Shown here: piece after piece, positions 33,677 through 42,216 of the stretch
Layout: the number at the start of each line of letters is the position of its first letter
Position numbering within the stretch: the first letter of the stretch is position 1
DNA from: UBA1724 sp963611685
Lineage (GTDB): Bacteria; Verrucomicrobiota; Lentisphaeria; Oligosphaerales; Oligosphaeraceae
Direction of reading: 5' to 3'
Assembly (NCBI GenBank): GCA_963611685.1
Contig: CAVDSU010000001.1
Span: 1-64,000 of the forward strand
Length of the DNA stretch: 64,000 nt
Made by a program: the position numbers and the translations under genes
Notes under the pieces: model-generated
What the model was told of the DNA's origin: nothing
The model's input: only the letters and a program-made list of their open reading frames with translations
The model's database searches: none

Positions 33677-35167
33677 CTACTCGAAGTTCCGCAACCGGCA
33701 CTTCCGGAGGATGCGCCAGTAGCCCTGTCGCGCGGTGCCCACCCGTTCGATGGCGTGAAACTCGTCCCGGAGGCGTCTCAGGCGTCGTTGCACGACGGCT
33801 CGGCTCACATGCAGGAGGTCCGCCAGTTCGTCGGTGCCTTGATAGGCATTCAGGATCAGCAACCGCACCACATCCTGCAGGCCAAGCGGGAGATCCAGCG
33901 GCTCCTCCTCTGGATCCTCGGCACGATCCTCCTCCTCCGGCGTGGGCTCCTCTCGGCAGACGAGAGGCGTGGGGGGCTTCGCGTCCACAGCAGCGCGGCA
34001 GACATTCGCGCGCACGGCCTGGCCCGCATCCTCGAGAGCAAGCGGTGGCAGACCATATTCCTCGAGGGCCCTTTTCACGCGTAGAAGTCCGCTCCCCCAC
34101 TCCTCCATGAAATGCATATAGCTAAGGCATCGTGACAGAATCGGATTGCGCGGCTTGGAATACCCACCCTGCGCACGCTCCACAGTCTGTCCACGGGGCA
34201 ATCCGCCAGGAGAAGTGATCTCCACACGGTCATCGTAGACACAGAGGAAAACCGGTTCGTCATGATTGAGATAGCTTCTGTGCGCAAACGCATTGACTAC
34301 CAACTCCCGAAGTTCATCCAAGGGAAGCTCGTAGTTGTCTTGACGAAAGGTCCCATGGAAACTGCATCCCATGTTAATTTTTGCCATGAGATAAGCACTT
34401 CCCTGGTCAATCAACTCGGGCACGCTTCCCACGAATTCCCGCCGATCCACAAAGACCGCCCGGCTGTCATTCCGGAACACTGCGCACTTCAGGCGAGTTG
34501 CGAAAGCAGGATCTCCCGTAAGGAGGGCGTATGTATTCGAGCCGATCCATCGATCACCCTTTCTGGCGATGACGCCCCATGCCTCCAATTGGGCAGGGGT
34601 CAAATGCTTCATGCCTCGCCGCACAATGTCATTCGTACAATTCGTCAAGGCGAGATGCTCCATGCTTTCGCAGAGTGACTGGACACGCGACTCGTCGATT
34701 TTGGCGGCGGGGCATAGCTCGCCATCACAGCTCTGCCCCGTGCCTAGCAGAAAGAGCTCCCTGCGCGTCGCGTCATCCGCGCGTTGCGTCGTGGCGCCAA
34801 CGCGGATATAGACGCCATCGCGTTCCCCCTCGTCCCGCAGGAAATAGGGACAGTTCCTGCCGGCCATGATCTCCAGCACAATGACATACTTCCCCTGGAC
34901 ATTCTCGATTCCGAGATCCAGGGTGATGCGAAGCGCGCAACGCCGGGTGATGGCGTCCGCAATTTCGTCCATCATGGCATGCACGCGATCCTTGTCGATG
35001 CCCTGGACCGTCCGGTCGTTGGCCACGCCAAAGAGGATGCGCCCGCCCCTGCCATTTGCGAAGGCCACCACGGTCTTCAGATACTTGGACTGCTCCTGAT
35101 TGGGGAACAGCTTGAATTCCAGGGCATTCGATTCGCCCTGCGCAATTTCGTCCAGGAGACTGCTCAT
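33677..35167 (-). CDS. AlbA_2 (Schlafen-like AAA-4) / RecG-like-C-terminal putative transcriptional regulator with HTH
   Basis: A 496-residue protein of the COG2865 kind. The N-terminal AlbA_2/divergent AAA-4 domain has QGESNALEFK (residues 9-18) and GGRILFGVANDRTVQGID (about 40-57). The middle holds the region usually annotated RecG-like C-terminal, including HGTFRQDNYELPLDELRELVVNAFAHRSY (about 230-258) and VEITSPGGLPRGQT. After an acidic linker (EEEDRAEDPEEE) comes a helix-turn-helix, TDELADLLHVSRAVVQRRLRRLRD (about 450-473). Such proteins are scattered accessory genes; some regulate, some act in defence. GGAAG sits just before the ATG. It is bordered by tandem repeats and by pseudogene debris, and a 21-bp stretch near its 3' end recurs at 35819, so recent rearrangement is likely. 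Confidence 0.82.
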   Translation of the reverse strand: MSSLLDEIAQGESNALEFKLFPNQEQSKYLKTVVAFANGRGGRILFGVANDRTVQGIDKDRVHAMMDEIADAITRRCALRITLDLGIENVQGKYVIVLEIMAGRNCPYFLRDEGERDGVYIRVGATTQRADDATRRELFLLGTGQSCDGELCPAAKIDESRVQSLCESMEHLALTNCTNDIVRRGMKHLTPAQLEAWGVIARKGDRWIGSNTYALLTGDPAFATRLKCAVFRNDSRAVFVDRREFVGSVPELIDQGSAYLMAKINMGCSFHGTFRQDNYELPLDELRELVVNAFAHRSYLNHDEPVFLCVYDDRVEITSPGGLPRGQTVERAQGGYSKPRNPILSRCLSYMHFMEEWGSGLLRVKRALEEYGLPPLALEDAGQAVRANVCRAAVDAKPPTPLVCREEPTPEEEDRAEDPEEEPLDLPLGLQDVVRLLILNAYQGTDELADLLHVSRAVVQRRLRRLRDEFHAIERVGTARQGYWRILRKCRLRNFE

Positions 35168-35574
35168 TCTTCCACTCCAAAGGGTCGAATTACACCTTCC
35201 CCAACCTAGGGCGCGCCACCGCGGTCCCCGATATACGACAGACAGTTGGAGGTCAGAAAAACGAGCCATGTCACCCAAAATAACGCCACAGCATCCCGAA
35301 GGGGGAGAGCTGTCCTGCCGTGGCGCAAAAATAGCACGCCGCACACAAATGGCGACACCGCCCTCCGCACTTTCCACAACTTTCCCCCAAAATTCTACTC
35401 CATAGAACAAACCGCGCACAACATGACAAAATTCGATATCCGTATCTTTGCAAGTGTGCGAATTTTGGCAAATTCCCTCCCTCCACGGTGAAAATTGCAT
35501 TTTTTTGCGCCGGCGGGTCCGTGCCCTCCACCGTGTAGCAGAGATCCACCATGCCCTTCCAGGGAAAGCGGGGT

Positions 35575-35685
35575 TTATGCGCGGCCCCCGATCCCCCGCT
35601 CATCCGACGCCCCCGCGCCACAGGGAAGCGCGCAGAGGAAGCGTGCCAGGAGCATGCCAAGAAGATACGTTCCGCAAAACTTCAT
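35575..35685 (-). pseudogene. Signal-peptide fragment of a broken secreted protein, shifted frame beyond
   Basis: On the minus strand an ATG at 35685 with AGGAT just upstream opens a signal-peptide-like frame, MKFCGTYLLGMLLARFLCAL..., ending in TAA at 35575. One base out of frame the reading continues FPWKGMVDLCYTVEGTDP (35570 to about 35510), which resembles the RYPWNGLVDI-type segment of repeat-rich secreted proteins in gut PVC bacteria. I infer a frameshifted, decayed gene whose downstream part peters out before 35400. The family comparison is from memory and uncertain. Confidence 0.35.
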
Positions 35686-35694
35686 ATCCTGCCA

Positions 35695-35847
35695 TCTCAT
35701 TGTCCCAAAAGGAATTTCCACACAGGGATCACCGAAATATCGCCGGGGAGTTCCGCTTCATCATCCCAAGCAACGATAACCCGGTCCTTCACCTTCAGGG
35801 CCTCAGCGGCGTCGCGCAGCGCGGTGCCCACCCGTTCGAAGGTATTC
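35695..35847 (-). other. Short conserved-looking reading-frame fragment (about 49 codons) ending just before the signal-peptide fragment
   Basis: Minus-strand codons read NTFERVGTALRDAAEALKVK, then DRVIVAWDDEAELPGDISVI and PVWKFLLGQ with a TGA next to 35695. There is a stop, not a start, at its beginning (about 35847). Positions 35819-35839 repeat 33730-33750 of the AlbA_2 gene exactly and in the same reading (ERVGTA). Probably a relic; not recognised. Confidence 0.35.
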
Positions 35848-35875
35848 TAGCTCCCCCAAATGCCACCCGCAAACC

Positions 35876-35972
35876 AAGATGGCCAGCATTGGCGGCCAAG
35901 CATTGCAAAAGATGGCCAGCAGTGGCGGCCAAGTATTGCAAAAGATGGCCAGATTGGCGGCCATCTTTTTGG
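35876..35972. repeat. Three 33-bp tandem repeats
   Basis: Units at 35876-35908, 35909-35941 and a shorter, modified one at 35942-35972, each starting AAGATGGCCAG and containing GGCGGCCA. The 33-bp period keeps frame on both strands, but no start site or family supports a gene. The last unit has become a hairpin. Confidence 0.9.
35941..35970 (+). terminator. Terminator-like hairpin in the last 33-bp unit
   Basis: AAAGATGGCC (35941-35950), loop AGATTGGC, GGCCATCTTT (35959-35968) then TT. Insulates hisS from whatever lies to the left. The stretch 35973-36110 shows nothing else. Confidence 0.7.
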
Positions 35973-36114
35973 GGACCGCTGGCAAGCCGTGCGGTCCATG
36001 CCTGTCTTGTGGGGCATGGCGCCTGCGGTCCTTTGCGGGGTGCGTATCCGTTATGGTGGGATAGGAAATATATGGGAAGGTGCCGGGGGGTCTTTTAGGG
36101 TCCTGTACGCAGGT

Positions 36115-36120
36115 TATATT
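36115..36120 (+). promoter_or_regulatory. TATATT box for hisS
   Basis: CGCAGGTTATATTACGTGG is 122 bp before the hisS ATG. The only -35-like hexamer is a weak TTTTAG 16 bp upstream. Confidence 0.35.
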
Positions 36121-36241
36121 ACGTGGCTTTTCCTTTGTGTGGCAGTGCCGCGGGCGGTTTTCCCTTCTCGCCCCTTATTTTTTGGCGCCGCACCTCCCCC
36201 TTTCCCACGACACCGTTTTTTTTCATATTCAGGAGACGACC

Positions 36242-37507
36242 ATGTCAACCGCGACTGAGCCCCTTCCCGGCACTTCGGACATTTGGGAGCCGGAGGTATT
36301 CGGGTGGGTGGATTTGGAATCCATCACCCGCGACATTTTCGGACGCTACGGCTACCAGGAGCTTCGCACCCCGGTCTTTGAGCGCACGGAGGTCTTCGTC
36401 CGGAACCTGGGCAACGAGACGGACGTGGTTCAGAAGGAGATGTACACCTTCGAGGACCGCGGCGGCCGTTCGCTGACCCTGCGTCCCGAGGGCACTGCGG
36501 GCGTGATGCGTGCGGTGGCGAACCTGGGTCTTGGGCCGGGCGAGGAGTGCCGTGTCTTCTACATGGGTCCGATGTTCCGCGGCGAGCGTCCCTCGGCGGG
36601 TCGCAAGCGCCAGTTCCACCAGGTCGGCGTGGAGGCCGTGGGCTGCCACTCCCCGTGGATGGACGCGGAGGTCATCGCCATGCTGGTGCACTACCTGGAG
36701 GCGCTCGGCATCCAGGGTCCGAAGGTCATGATCAACTCGCGGGGTCTTCCCGAGGACCGTCCTGCGGTTGCCGAGGCATTGCGGGAGTACTTCCGCCCCC
36801 ACCTGTCGGAGATGTGTGACGACTGCCGCCGCCGCTTCGAGACCAATGTGTGGCGCATGCTGGACTGCAAGCAGGAGGTCTGCCACAACCTGGCGCTGAA
36901 TGCGCCGAAGATCGCGGATCTGCTGGGCGAGGAGTCCAAGGAGTACTTCCATCGCGTCTGCGAGGGCCTTGACCGCCTGGGCATTTCCTACGAGATCAAC
37001 CCGCGCCTGGTCCGCGGACTGGACTACTACGTGCACACCGTCTTCGAAATCACGCACCCGGCGCTGGGCAGCGAGGACGCCATTGCGGGTGGCGGCCGCT
37101 ACCGCATGGTCATGCCCGGCACCACGACGCCCATTGAGGGCATCGGCTTTGCCGCGGGCGTGGAGCGTCTCCTCATGACCCGGGCGGGCCTGGGCATCGC
37201 CCCCAAGGCGCGCCCCGCCGCAGACACCTTCCTGATTGCCGCAGGCGCCGAGGCCATCCCGGCGGCATTGCAGCTGGCCGGCGAGCTGCGCCGACAGGGC
37301 GTGGGCGGCCGTGTGATCGCGGACGTCACGGGCCGTTCCATGAAGGCGCAGTTCCGTTCTGCCAACAAATCCGGCGCCAGCCGGGTGCTGATCCTGGGCG
37401 AGAACGAGCTCGCCAAGGGCACCGTGGTGCTCAAGCGGATGTCCGACAGCTCCCAGACAGAGATCCCCCGCGACCAGGTGGTCGCCGTCCTGCGAGACCA
37501 GAATTAG
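36242..37507 (+). CDS. hisS: Histidine-tRNA ligase
   Basis: Class II synthetase that charges tRNA-His. The 421 residues show motif 1 around ITRDIFGRYGYQELRTPVFE (about 24-43, in part), motif 2 GPMFRGERPSAGRKRQFHQ (about 108-126, in part) with the Glu-Arg pair, the histidine-specific RGLDYYVHTVFE (about 258-269; RGLAYYTGTVFE in many), AGGGRY (about 283-288) and motif 3 GIGFAAGVERLL. An anticodon-binding domain follows (about 325-421). CAGGAG precedes the ATG by 7 bp; an earlier in-frame start at 36080 is not supported. aspS follows 88 bp later, the common hisS-aspS pair. Confidence 0.96.
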   Translation: MSTATEPLPGTSDIWEPEVFGWVDLESITRDIFGRYGYQELRTPVFERTEVFVRNLGNETDVVQKEMYTFEDRGGRSLTLRPEGTAGVMRAVANLGLGPGEECRVFYMGPMFRGERPSAGRKRQFHQVGVEAVGCHSPWMDAEVIAMLVHYLEALGIQGPKVMINSRGLPEDRPAVAEALREYFRPHLSEMCDDCRRRFETNVWRMLDCKQEVCHNLALNAPKIADLLGEESKEYFHRVCEGLDRLGISYEINPRLVRGLDYYVHTVFEITHPALGSEDAIAGGGRYRMVMPGTTTPIEGIGFAAGVERLLMTRAGLGIAPKARPAADTFLIAAGAEAIPAALQLAGELRRQGVGGRVIADVTGRSMKAQFRSANKSGASRVLILGENELAKGTVVLKRMSDSSQTEIPRDQVVAVLRDQN

Positions 37508-37595
37508 CCGCGCACCGTCCTTCTCCCCCCCTTTTTCCTTACCTTTTCCATCCCCCTCAAACTGCGGCGTCTTTTTTTACCATCGCCGAACCTCC

Positions 37596-39383
37596 ATGGG
37601 CTATCGCACACACACCTGCAACGAACTGAACCTGAGCAACCTGAATCAGGAAGTGACCCTCTGCGGCTGGGTGAATTCCAGCCGCAACCTAGGCGGAATG
37701 CTTTTCGTGGACCTGCGCGACCGCGAGGGCATCACGCAGCTCGTGGTGGATCCGGCGGCGACTCCGGAGCTCTTCGAGCAAGCGAAGCCGTTGCGTGAGG
37801 AGTGGGTGATCCAGGCCACGGGCGTTGTGCGTGCGCGTCCTGAGAACATGGTGAATGCCAAGCGTGCCACGGGAGCGGTGGAGGTCTTGTTGAAGGGCCT
37901 GAAGGTATTGAACCAGGCGGCGCCCATGCCGTATCACCTGGAGGATCCCGCGGCCTCCGACGACCTGAAGCTGAAGTACCGCTATTTGGACATGCGCCGC
38001 AGCGGCCTGTTGCACAACCTGAAGGTGCGCCACCAGATCACCCAGGTCATGCGCCGGATCTTCGACCAGGAGGGCTTCATCGAAGTGGAGACCCCCATCC
38101 TGACCAAGTCCACTCCCGAGGGCGCCCGTGACTACCTGATTCCCAGCCGCATGAAGGTGGGCGCCTTCTACGCCCTGCCCCAGAGCCCCCAGCAGTACAA
38201 GCAGCTCCTCATGGTGGGCGGCGTGGAAAAATACTTCCAGATCGCACGATGCTTCCGCGACGAGGACCTGCGCGCCGACCGCCAGCCCGAGTTCACCCAG
38301 ATCGACCTGGAGATGAGCTTTGTGGAGGAGGAGGACGTGCAGCGCGTCACCGAGAAGCTCCTGGTGGCCGTCATGAAGGAGGTCAAGGGCATGGACATCC
38401 CGGCGCCCTTCCCCCGCATGACCTGGCTGGACGCCATGACCCACTACGGCTCCGACAAGCCCGACACCCGCTTCGGCCTGGAAATGCAGAACCTGACCAA
38501 GCTCTTCGCCGACACCGCCTTCCAGCCCTTCCAGGCGGCACTCTCCCAGAATGGCACCATCGAGGGACTGAACGCCAAGGGCCTGGCGGAATCCACGAGC
38601 CGCAAGGCGCTGGACCAGCTGACCGCCTCTGCGCGCCTCATGGGCGCCTCCGGCCTGGTGTATCTGAAGGTCGCCGCCGATGGCAGCCTGACGGGCCCCG
38701 CCGCGAAGTTCCTGAACGAGAGCGAAGTCGCTCGCCTGAAGGAGTCCCTGAATGCCGAGCCCGGCGACCTGTTGTTGCTGGTGGCCGACCGTTCTTTCCG
38801 CGTGGCGTGCTTCGCCCTGGGCCGCGTGCGCCTGGACGTGGCCGAGGCGCACAATCTGATCCCCGAAGGAAAGTTCAATTTCCTCTGGATCACCGAATTC
38901 CCCCTCTTCGACTGGGACTACGAGGAGCAGCGCTGGGTCGCCGAGCACCATCCCTTCACCCGCCCCATGGACGAGGATCTGCCCCTGCTGCAGACCGAGC
39001 CCGGAAAAGTCCGTGCCCGCGCCTACGACGTCATCCTCAACGGCGTCGAGCTGGGCGGCGGCTCCATCCGCATCCACGAGCCCGCGCTGCAGGCCACCAT
39101 GTTCAAGACCCTGGGCATCTCCGACGAGTCCGCCCGCCACCGTTTCGGGCATCTGCTGGACGCCTTCTCCTTCGGCGCACCGCCCCACGGCGGCCTGGCC
39201 CTGGGACACGACCGGCTGGTCATGCTGCTGCTGGGCCTCAAGTCCATCCGCGACACCATCGCCTTCCCGAAGACCGCCAAGGCGGCGTGCCTCATGATGG
39301 ATTCCCCCAGCACCGACGTGGATCCCAAGCAGCTCCAGGAGCTGAATCTGGCCATCCTGGGCCAGCCCGGCCAGGAAGAATAG
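37596..39383 (+). CDS. aspS: Aspartate-tRNA ligase (bacterial type)
   Basis: Class II synthetase of 595 residues with the OB-fold anticodon domain (1-105), catalytic core and the bacterial GAD insertion (about 290-415). Motif 2 is FRDEDLRADRQPEFTQIDLE (about 216-235), motif 3 ends GLALGHDRLVMLLLG (about 532-546). In the anticodon domain WVNSSRNLGGMLF has Leu where non-discriminating AspRS often has His, which suggests an Asp-only enzyme; that residue rule is from studied enzymes and is not proof. The ATG has no Shine-Dalgarno (GAACCTCC). A nucleotidase gene starts 4 bp after the stop. Confidence 0.96.
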   Translation: MGYRTHTCNELNLSNLNQEVTLCGWVNSSRNLGGMLFVDLRDREGITQLVVDPAATPELFEQAKPLREEWVIQATGVVRARPENMVNAKRATGAVEVLLKGLKVLNQAAPMPYHLEDPAASDDLKLKYRYLDMRRSGLLHNLKVRHQITQVMRRIFDQEGFIEVETPILTKSTPEGARDYLIPSRMKVGAFYALPQSPQQYKQLLMVGGVEKYFQIARCFRDEDLRADRQPEFTQIDLEMSFVEEEDVQRVTEKLLVAVMKEVKGMDIPAPFPRMTWLDAMTHYGSDKPDTRFGLEMQNLTKLFADTAFQPFQAALSQNGTIEGLNAKGLAESTSRKALDQLTASARLMGASGLVYLKVAADGSLTGPAAKFLNESEVARLKESLNAEPGDLLLLVADRSFRVACFALGRVRLDVAEAHNLIPEGKFNFLWITEFPLFDWDYEEQRWVAEHHPFTRPMDEDLPLLQTEPGKVRARAYDVILNGVELGGGSIRIHEPALQATMFKTLGISDESARHRFGHLLDAFSFGAPPHGGLALGHDRLVMLLLGLKSIRDTIAFPKTAKAACLMMDSPSTDVDPKQLQELNLAILGQPGQEE

Positions 39384-39387
39384 CGCC

Positions 39388-40962
39388 ATGTCGGCGGGCA
39401 TCCGGTCCTCTCTCCTGCGTCATCCGCTGGCATTTCTGGCGGCGATATTTCTTCTGGCGGGGCAATTCGCCCTGTCGGCGGGAGAGATCCGGGTGCGGGT
39501 GTTGCACACCAGCGACCTGCATGGCGCCCTGGAGGCTCGTCCCGAGGAGGGGGAATCGGGTCTCCTTCGGGTCGCCACGCGCATAAGGCAGGCATACGCG
39601 GAGGCCCCGGAGGGCCACGCATTGCTATTGGATACGGGGGACACCTTCCAGGGCTCCCTGGCCTCCGGACTGGACAACGGGAGGCCCATGCTGTCCTGGC
39701 TGGACGCCCTCCCCTACGACGCCTGGATTCCCGGGAACCACGACTTCGACTTCGGCTACGGCGCCTTTCTGGAGGCCGCGCAGCGTCTCCAGGGAAAGAT
39801 CTTATGCGGGAACCTTCATATGCGGGAGGGCGCGGGGGAGCGGGACTACCCCTCCTGGCGTCTCTTCCCCTTCGGCGACGCCAAGATTGCGGTGATTGGC
39901 GCGACTGCCTCCTACATGCCGAACTGGTTCCTGGACTTTCCGCAGCACTTCCGCACGGAATCCCTGCGCGCGATGTTGCGGCGGATCATGCCGGAGGTCC
40001 TCGCCAGCGAGCCCCACGCCATCATCCTGGCGGTGCACCAGGGCTGGATGGAGAAGGACGCCCGCGGCGTCAACGAGCTCAAGGGCCTCCCGCGGGAATT
40101 TCCGGAGATTGACCTGGTGCTGGGCGGGCATACCCACCGGACCTTCCCCGGCCGCACCATCGGCGTAAACACCTGGTATGAACAGCCCGCCTCCGGGGGG
40201 AAGTATTTTGGGCAGATTGATCTATGGATCGATCCCGCCGAACGGCGGGTGACGCATCTGGAATCCCGCCTTGTGGAGACTCCCGCCGAGACCCCGGAGG
40301 ATCCGGAGGCGAAGGCGGCGCTTTCGCCGTGGCTCATGCGAGCGGCGGAGCTCTCGCGGGAGGTCCTCGCGCCCGCATTGCCAAAGGCCCTCACGGCGAA
40401 GGGTCGCCCCGGCGTGGACTGCGCCGCCAGCGAGCTACTCTGCCAAGCGATGTCGGAGGCCACGGGCGCCGAATTGGCCCTCCATGGCGTCCTCGCCCGC
40501 GAGGAGATCCCGGGCGGAATCCCGCTGACCCGCCGGGAGCTCCACGCACTGGTCCCCTACGAAAACACCATCGTCGTCTGCCAGGTGACCGCCGGGGAGC
40601 TCCAGCAGATTCTGGAAGAGCAGTGGACCTTGCGGAAGCACTCCTCCTACAGCGGCCTCTATGGCGTGGAGGCCACCATGGACCGCGAGGGACACTGCCA
40701 GATCCATTCCCTTGCGGGAGAATCCCCCGTGCCTGGCAGGCGCTACTCCCTCGCCCTGAACTCCCACGAAGCCGCCGGAAGCGGCCGCACCCCCGTGCTC
40801 CGGCGAATCCTGGATGCCGCCGAGAGCCAGACGCGAGACACGGAGATCTCCACCCGCCAGGCGGCACTGCAGTGGTTCCAGAGCCACCCCGGGGAACTCC
40901 CGCGCGTCAAGGCGTGGTTGCGGGTCCCCGGGAACTCCCGCAAGAAAACCGTCAAGCCATGA
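39388..40962 (+). CDS. Exported 5'-nucleotidase / metallophosphoesterase (UshA family)
   Basis: Predicted periplasmic or surface nucleotidase/2',3'-cyclic phosphodiesterase, 524 residues. Signal peptide at 1-31 (HPLAFLAAIFLLAGQFALSA). The calcineurin-like domain has all metal motifs: LHTSDLHG (39-46), LLDTGDTFQGS (about 79-89), PGNHDFDFG (about 114-122), and GGHTHRTF (about 246-253). The 5'-nucleotidase C-terminal domain (about 320-500) includes GIPLTRRELHALVPYENTIV, typical of substrate stacking loops. Together these support phosphate and nucleoside scavenging. Its stop overlaps the ispG start by 4 bp (ATGA), and it follows aspS by 4 bp, so it is probably carried on an aspS-ispG transcript. 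Confidence 0.92.
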   Translation: MSAGIRSSLLRHPLAFLAAIFLLAGQFALSAGEIRVRVLHTSDLHGALEARPEEGESGLLRVATRIRQAYAEAPEGHALLLDTGDTFQGSLASGLDNGRPMLSWLDALPYDAWIPGNHDFDFGYGAFLEAAQRLQGKILCGNLHMREGAGERDYPSWRLFPFGDAKIAVIGATASYMPNWFLDFPQHFRTESLRAMLRRIMPEVLASEPHAIILAVHQGWMEKDARGVNELKGLPREFPEIDLVLGGHTHRTFPGRTIGVNTWYEQPASGGKYFGQIDLWIDPAERRVTHLESRLVETPAETPEDPEAKAALSPWLMRAAELSREVLAPALPKALTAKGRPGVDCAASELLCQAMSEATGAELALHGVLAREEIPGGIPLTRRELHALVPYENTIVVCQVTAGELQQILEEQWTLRKHSSYSGLYGVEATMDREGHCQIHSLAGESPVPGRRYSLALNSHEAAGSGRTPVLRRILDAAESQTRDTEISTRQAALQWFQSHPGELPRVKAWLRVPGNSRKKTVKP

Positions 40963-42083
40963 GCGAATTTCCCTCCGAACCTGAAATCCATCGCATCCCC
41001 ACCCGAAAGATCCGCGTGGGGTCTTTGGCCATCGGCGGCGACGCCCCGGTGGTGGTGCAGTCCATGTGCAACACTCCCACCGGCGACGTGGAGGCGACCC
41101 TCGCGCAGATCCGCCGCCTGGCGGATGCGGGTTGCCAGCTCGTGCGCGTGGCGCTCCCCAGCGTGCGGGAGATCCCCGCCTTGGAGGAGCTCTCCCGCAC
41201 CAGCCCGCTGCCGGTGGTGGCGGACATCCACTTCGATGGGCGACTGGCCGTGAAGGCGCTGGAGGCCGGAGTCCAGGGCATCCGCGTGAATCCCGGGAAC
41301 ATCCCGGATGGCGACGCCCTGCGGGAGGCCGCGCGGATTGCTTCATTCCGTGGCCAGGCGGTGCGCGTGGGAGTGAATCTGGGGAGCCTCTCCCCCCGCG
41401 CCAAGGAAAAATACGGCGCCACCGCGCAGGCGATGGTGGAGAGCGCCCGGGAATACCTGGGGCTCTTTGAGGATGCGGGCTGCCAGAACCTGAAGGTGAG
41501 CCTGAAGGCCTCCGGCATTCCGCTGACCCTCCAGGCGTGCCGACTCTTCCGCACCCTCTCCCCCTGGCCACTCCACTTGGGACTCACCGAGGCCGGCACC
41601 CCCGCACAAGGCATCCTGAAATCCGCCATCACCCTGGGATGCCTGCTCCTCGAGGGCATCGGCGACACCATCCGCGTCTCCCTCACCGCGCCCCCCGAAG
41701 AGGAGATCACCGCCGCCTTCCGCATCCTGGACGCACTGGGCATGCGCCCCGGACGCCCCCAGCTGGTGGCATGCCCCACCTGCGGACGCACCCGCATCGC
41801 CCTCATCCCCCTGGCAACCCGCGTGGAGGCCGCCATCAACCGCCTCCTGGCAAAGGGATACGCGCTTCCGTTGAAAAAGGTCGCCGTCATGGGCTGCCCC
41901 GTCAACGGCCCCGGCGAAGCCGCCGATGCGGACCTGGGCATTGCCGGCGGCATGGGAAAGGGCGTCCTTTTCCGCAAGGGACAAACCCAGGAGACCCTCC
42001 CTGAAAGCCAGCTCCTTCCGGCGCTGTTGCGAGAGCTGGAAAAGGCCGCCGGCGCGCCCCCGGGAACCGCCGACGAGACCTAG
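40959..42083 (+). CDS. ispG: 4-hydroxy-3-methylbut-2-en-1-yl diphosphate synthase
   Basis: [4Fe-4S] enzyme of the non-mevalonate isoprenoid pathway that converts methylerythritol cyclodiphosphate to HMBPP. The 374 residues start PTRKIRVGSLAIGGDAPVVV (about 14-33), followed by QSMCNTPT, ADIHFDGRLA (about 87-96), GIRVNPGNI, and the cluster ligands CPTCGRT (about 268-274) and MGCPVNGPGEA (about 312-322) with the downstream Glu. This is the two-domain bacterial form without the plant/Chlamydia insertion. The ATG lies inside the nucleotidase stop (ATGA, 40959-40962). Confidence 0.95.
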   Translation: MSEFPSEPEIHRIPTRKIRVGSLAIGGDAPVVVQSMCNTPTGDVEATLAQIRRLADAGCQLVRVALPSVREIPALEELSRTSPLPVVADIHFDGRLAVKALEAGVQGIRVNPGNIPDGDALREAARIASFRGQAVRVGVNLGSLSPRAKEKYGATAQAMVESAREYLGLFEDAGCQNLKVSLKASGIPLTLQACRLFRTLSPWPLHLGLTEAGTPAQGILKSAITLGCLLLEGIGDTIRVSLTAPPEEEITAAFRILDALGMRPGRPQLVACPTCGRTRIALIPLATRVEAAINRLLAKGYALPLKKVAVMGCPVNGPGEAADADLGIAGGMGKGVLFRKGQTQETLPESQLLPALLRELEKAAGAPPGTADET

Positions 42084-42126
42084 CGACAGCCCACGCCAAA
42101 TCCCGTCCGGGCCTGTCAGCTCAGGC

Positions 42127-42132
42127 TATATT
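42127..42132 (+). promoter_or_regulatory. TATATT box for adk
   Basis: AGGCTATATTAAGAC lies 85 bp before the adk ATG. No -35 at 16-18 bp. Its immediate context (GGCTATATTAAG) is close to those at fur and pheS. Confidence 0.35.
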
Positions 42133-42216
42133 AAGACACTTTTTTCTCCGGCGCGCCACAAGGCCGCCGGATTTCTCCTCCCTCCCCTCCCCCGCAACCT
42201 ACTAGGAAACACCACC

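Noticed and set aside
35879..36064. Small gene through the 33-bp repeats
   Set aside because: Frames stay open because the period is a multiple of 3; no ribosome site, no family, and a terminator hairpin interrupts it.
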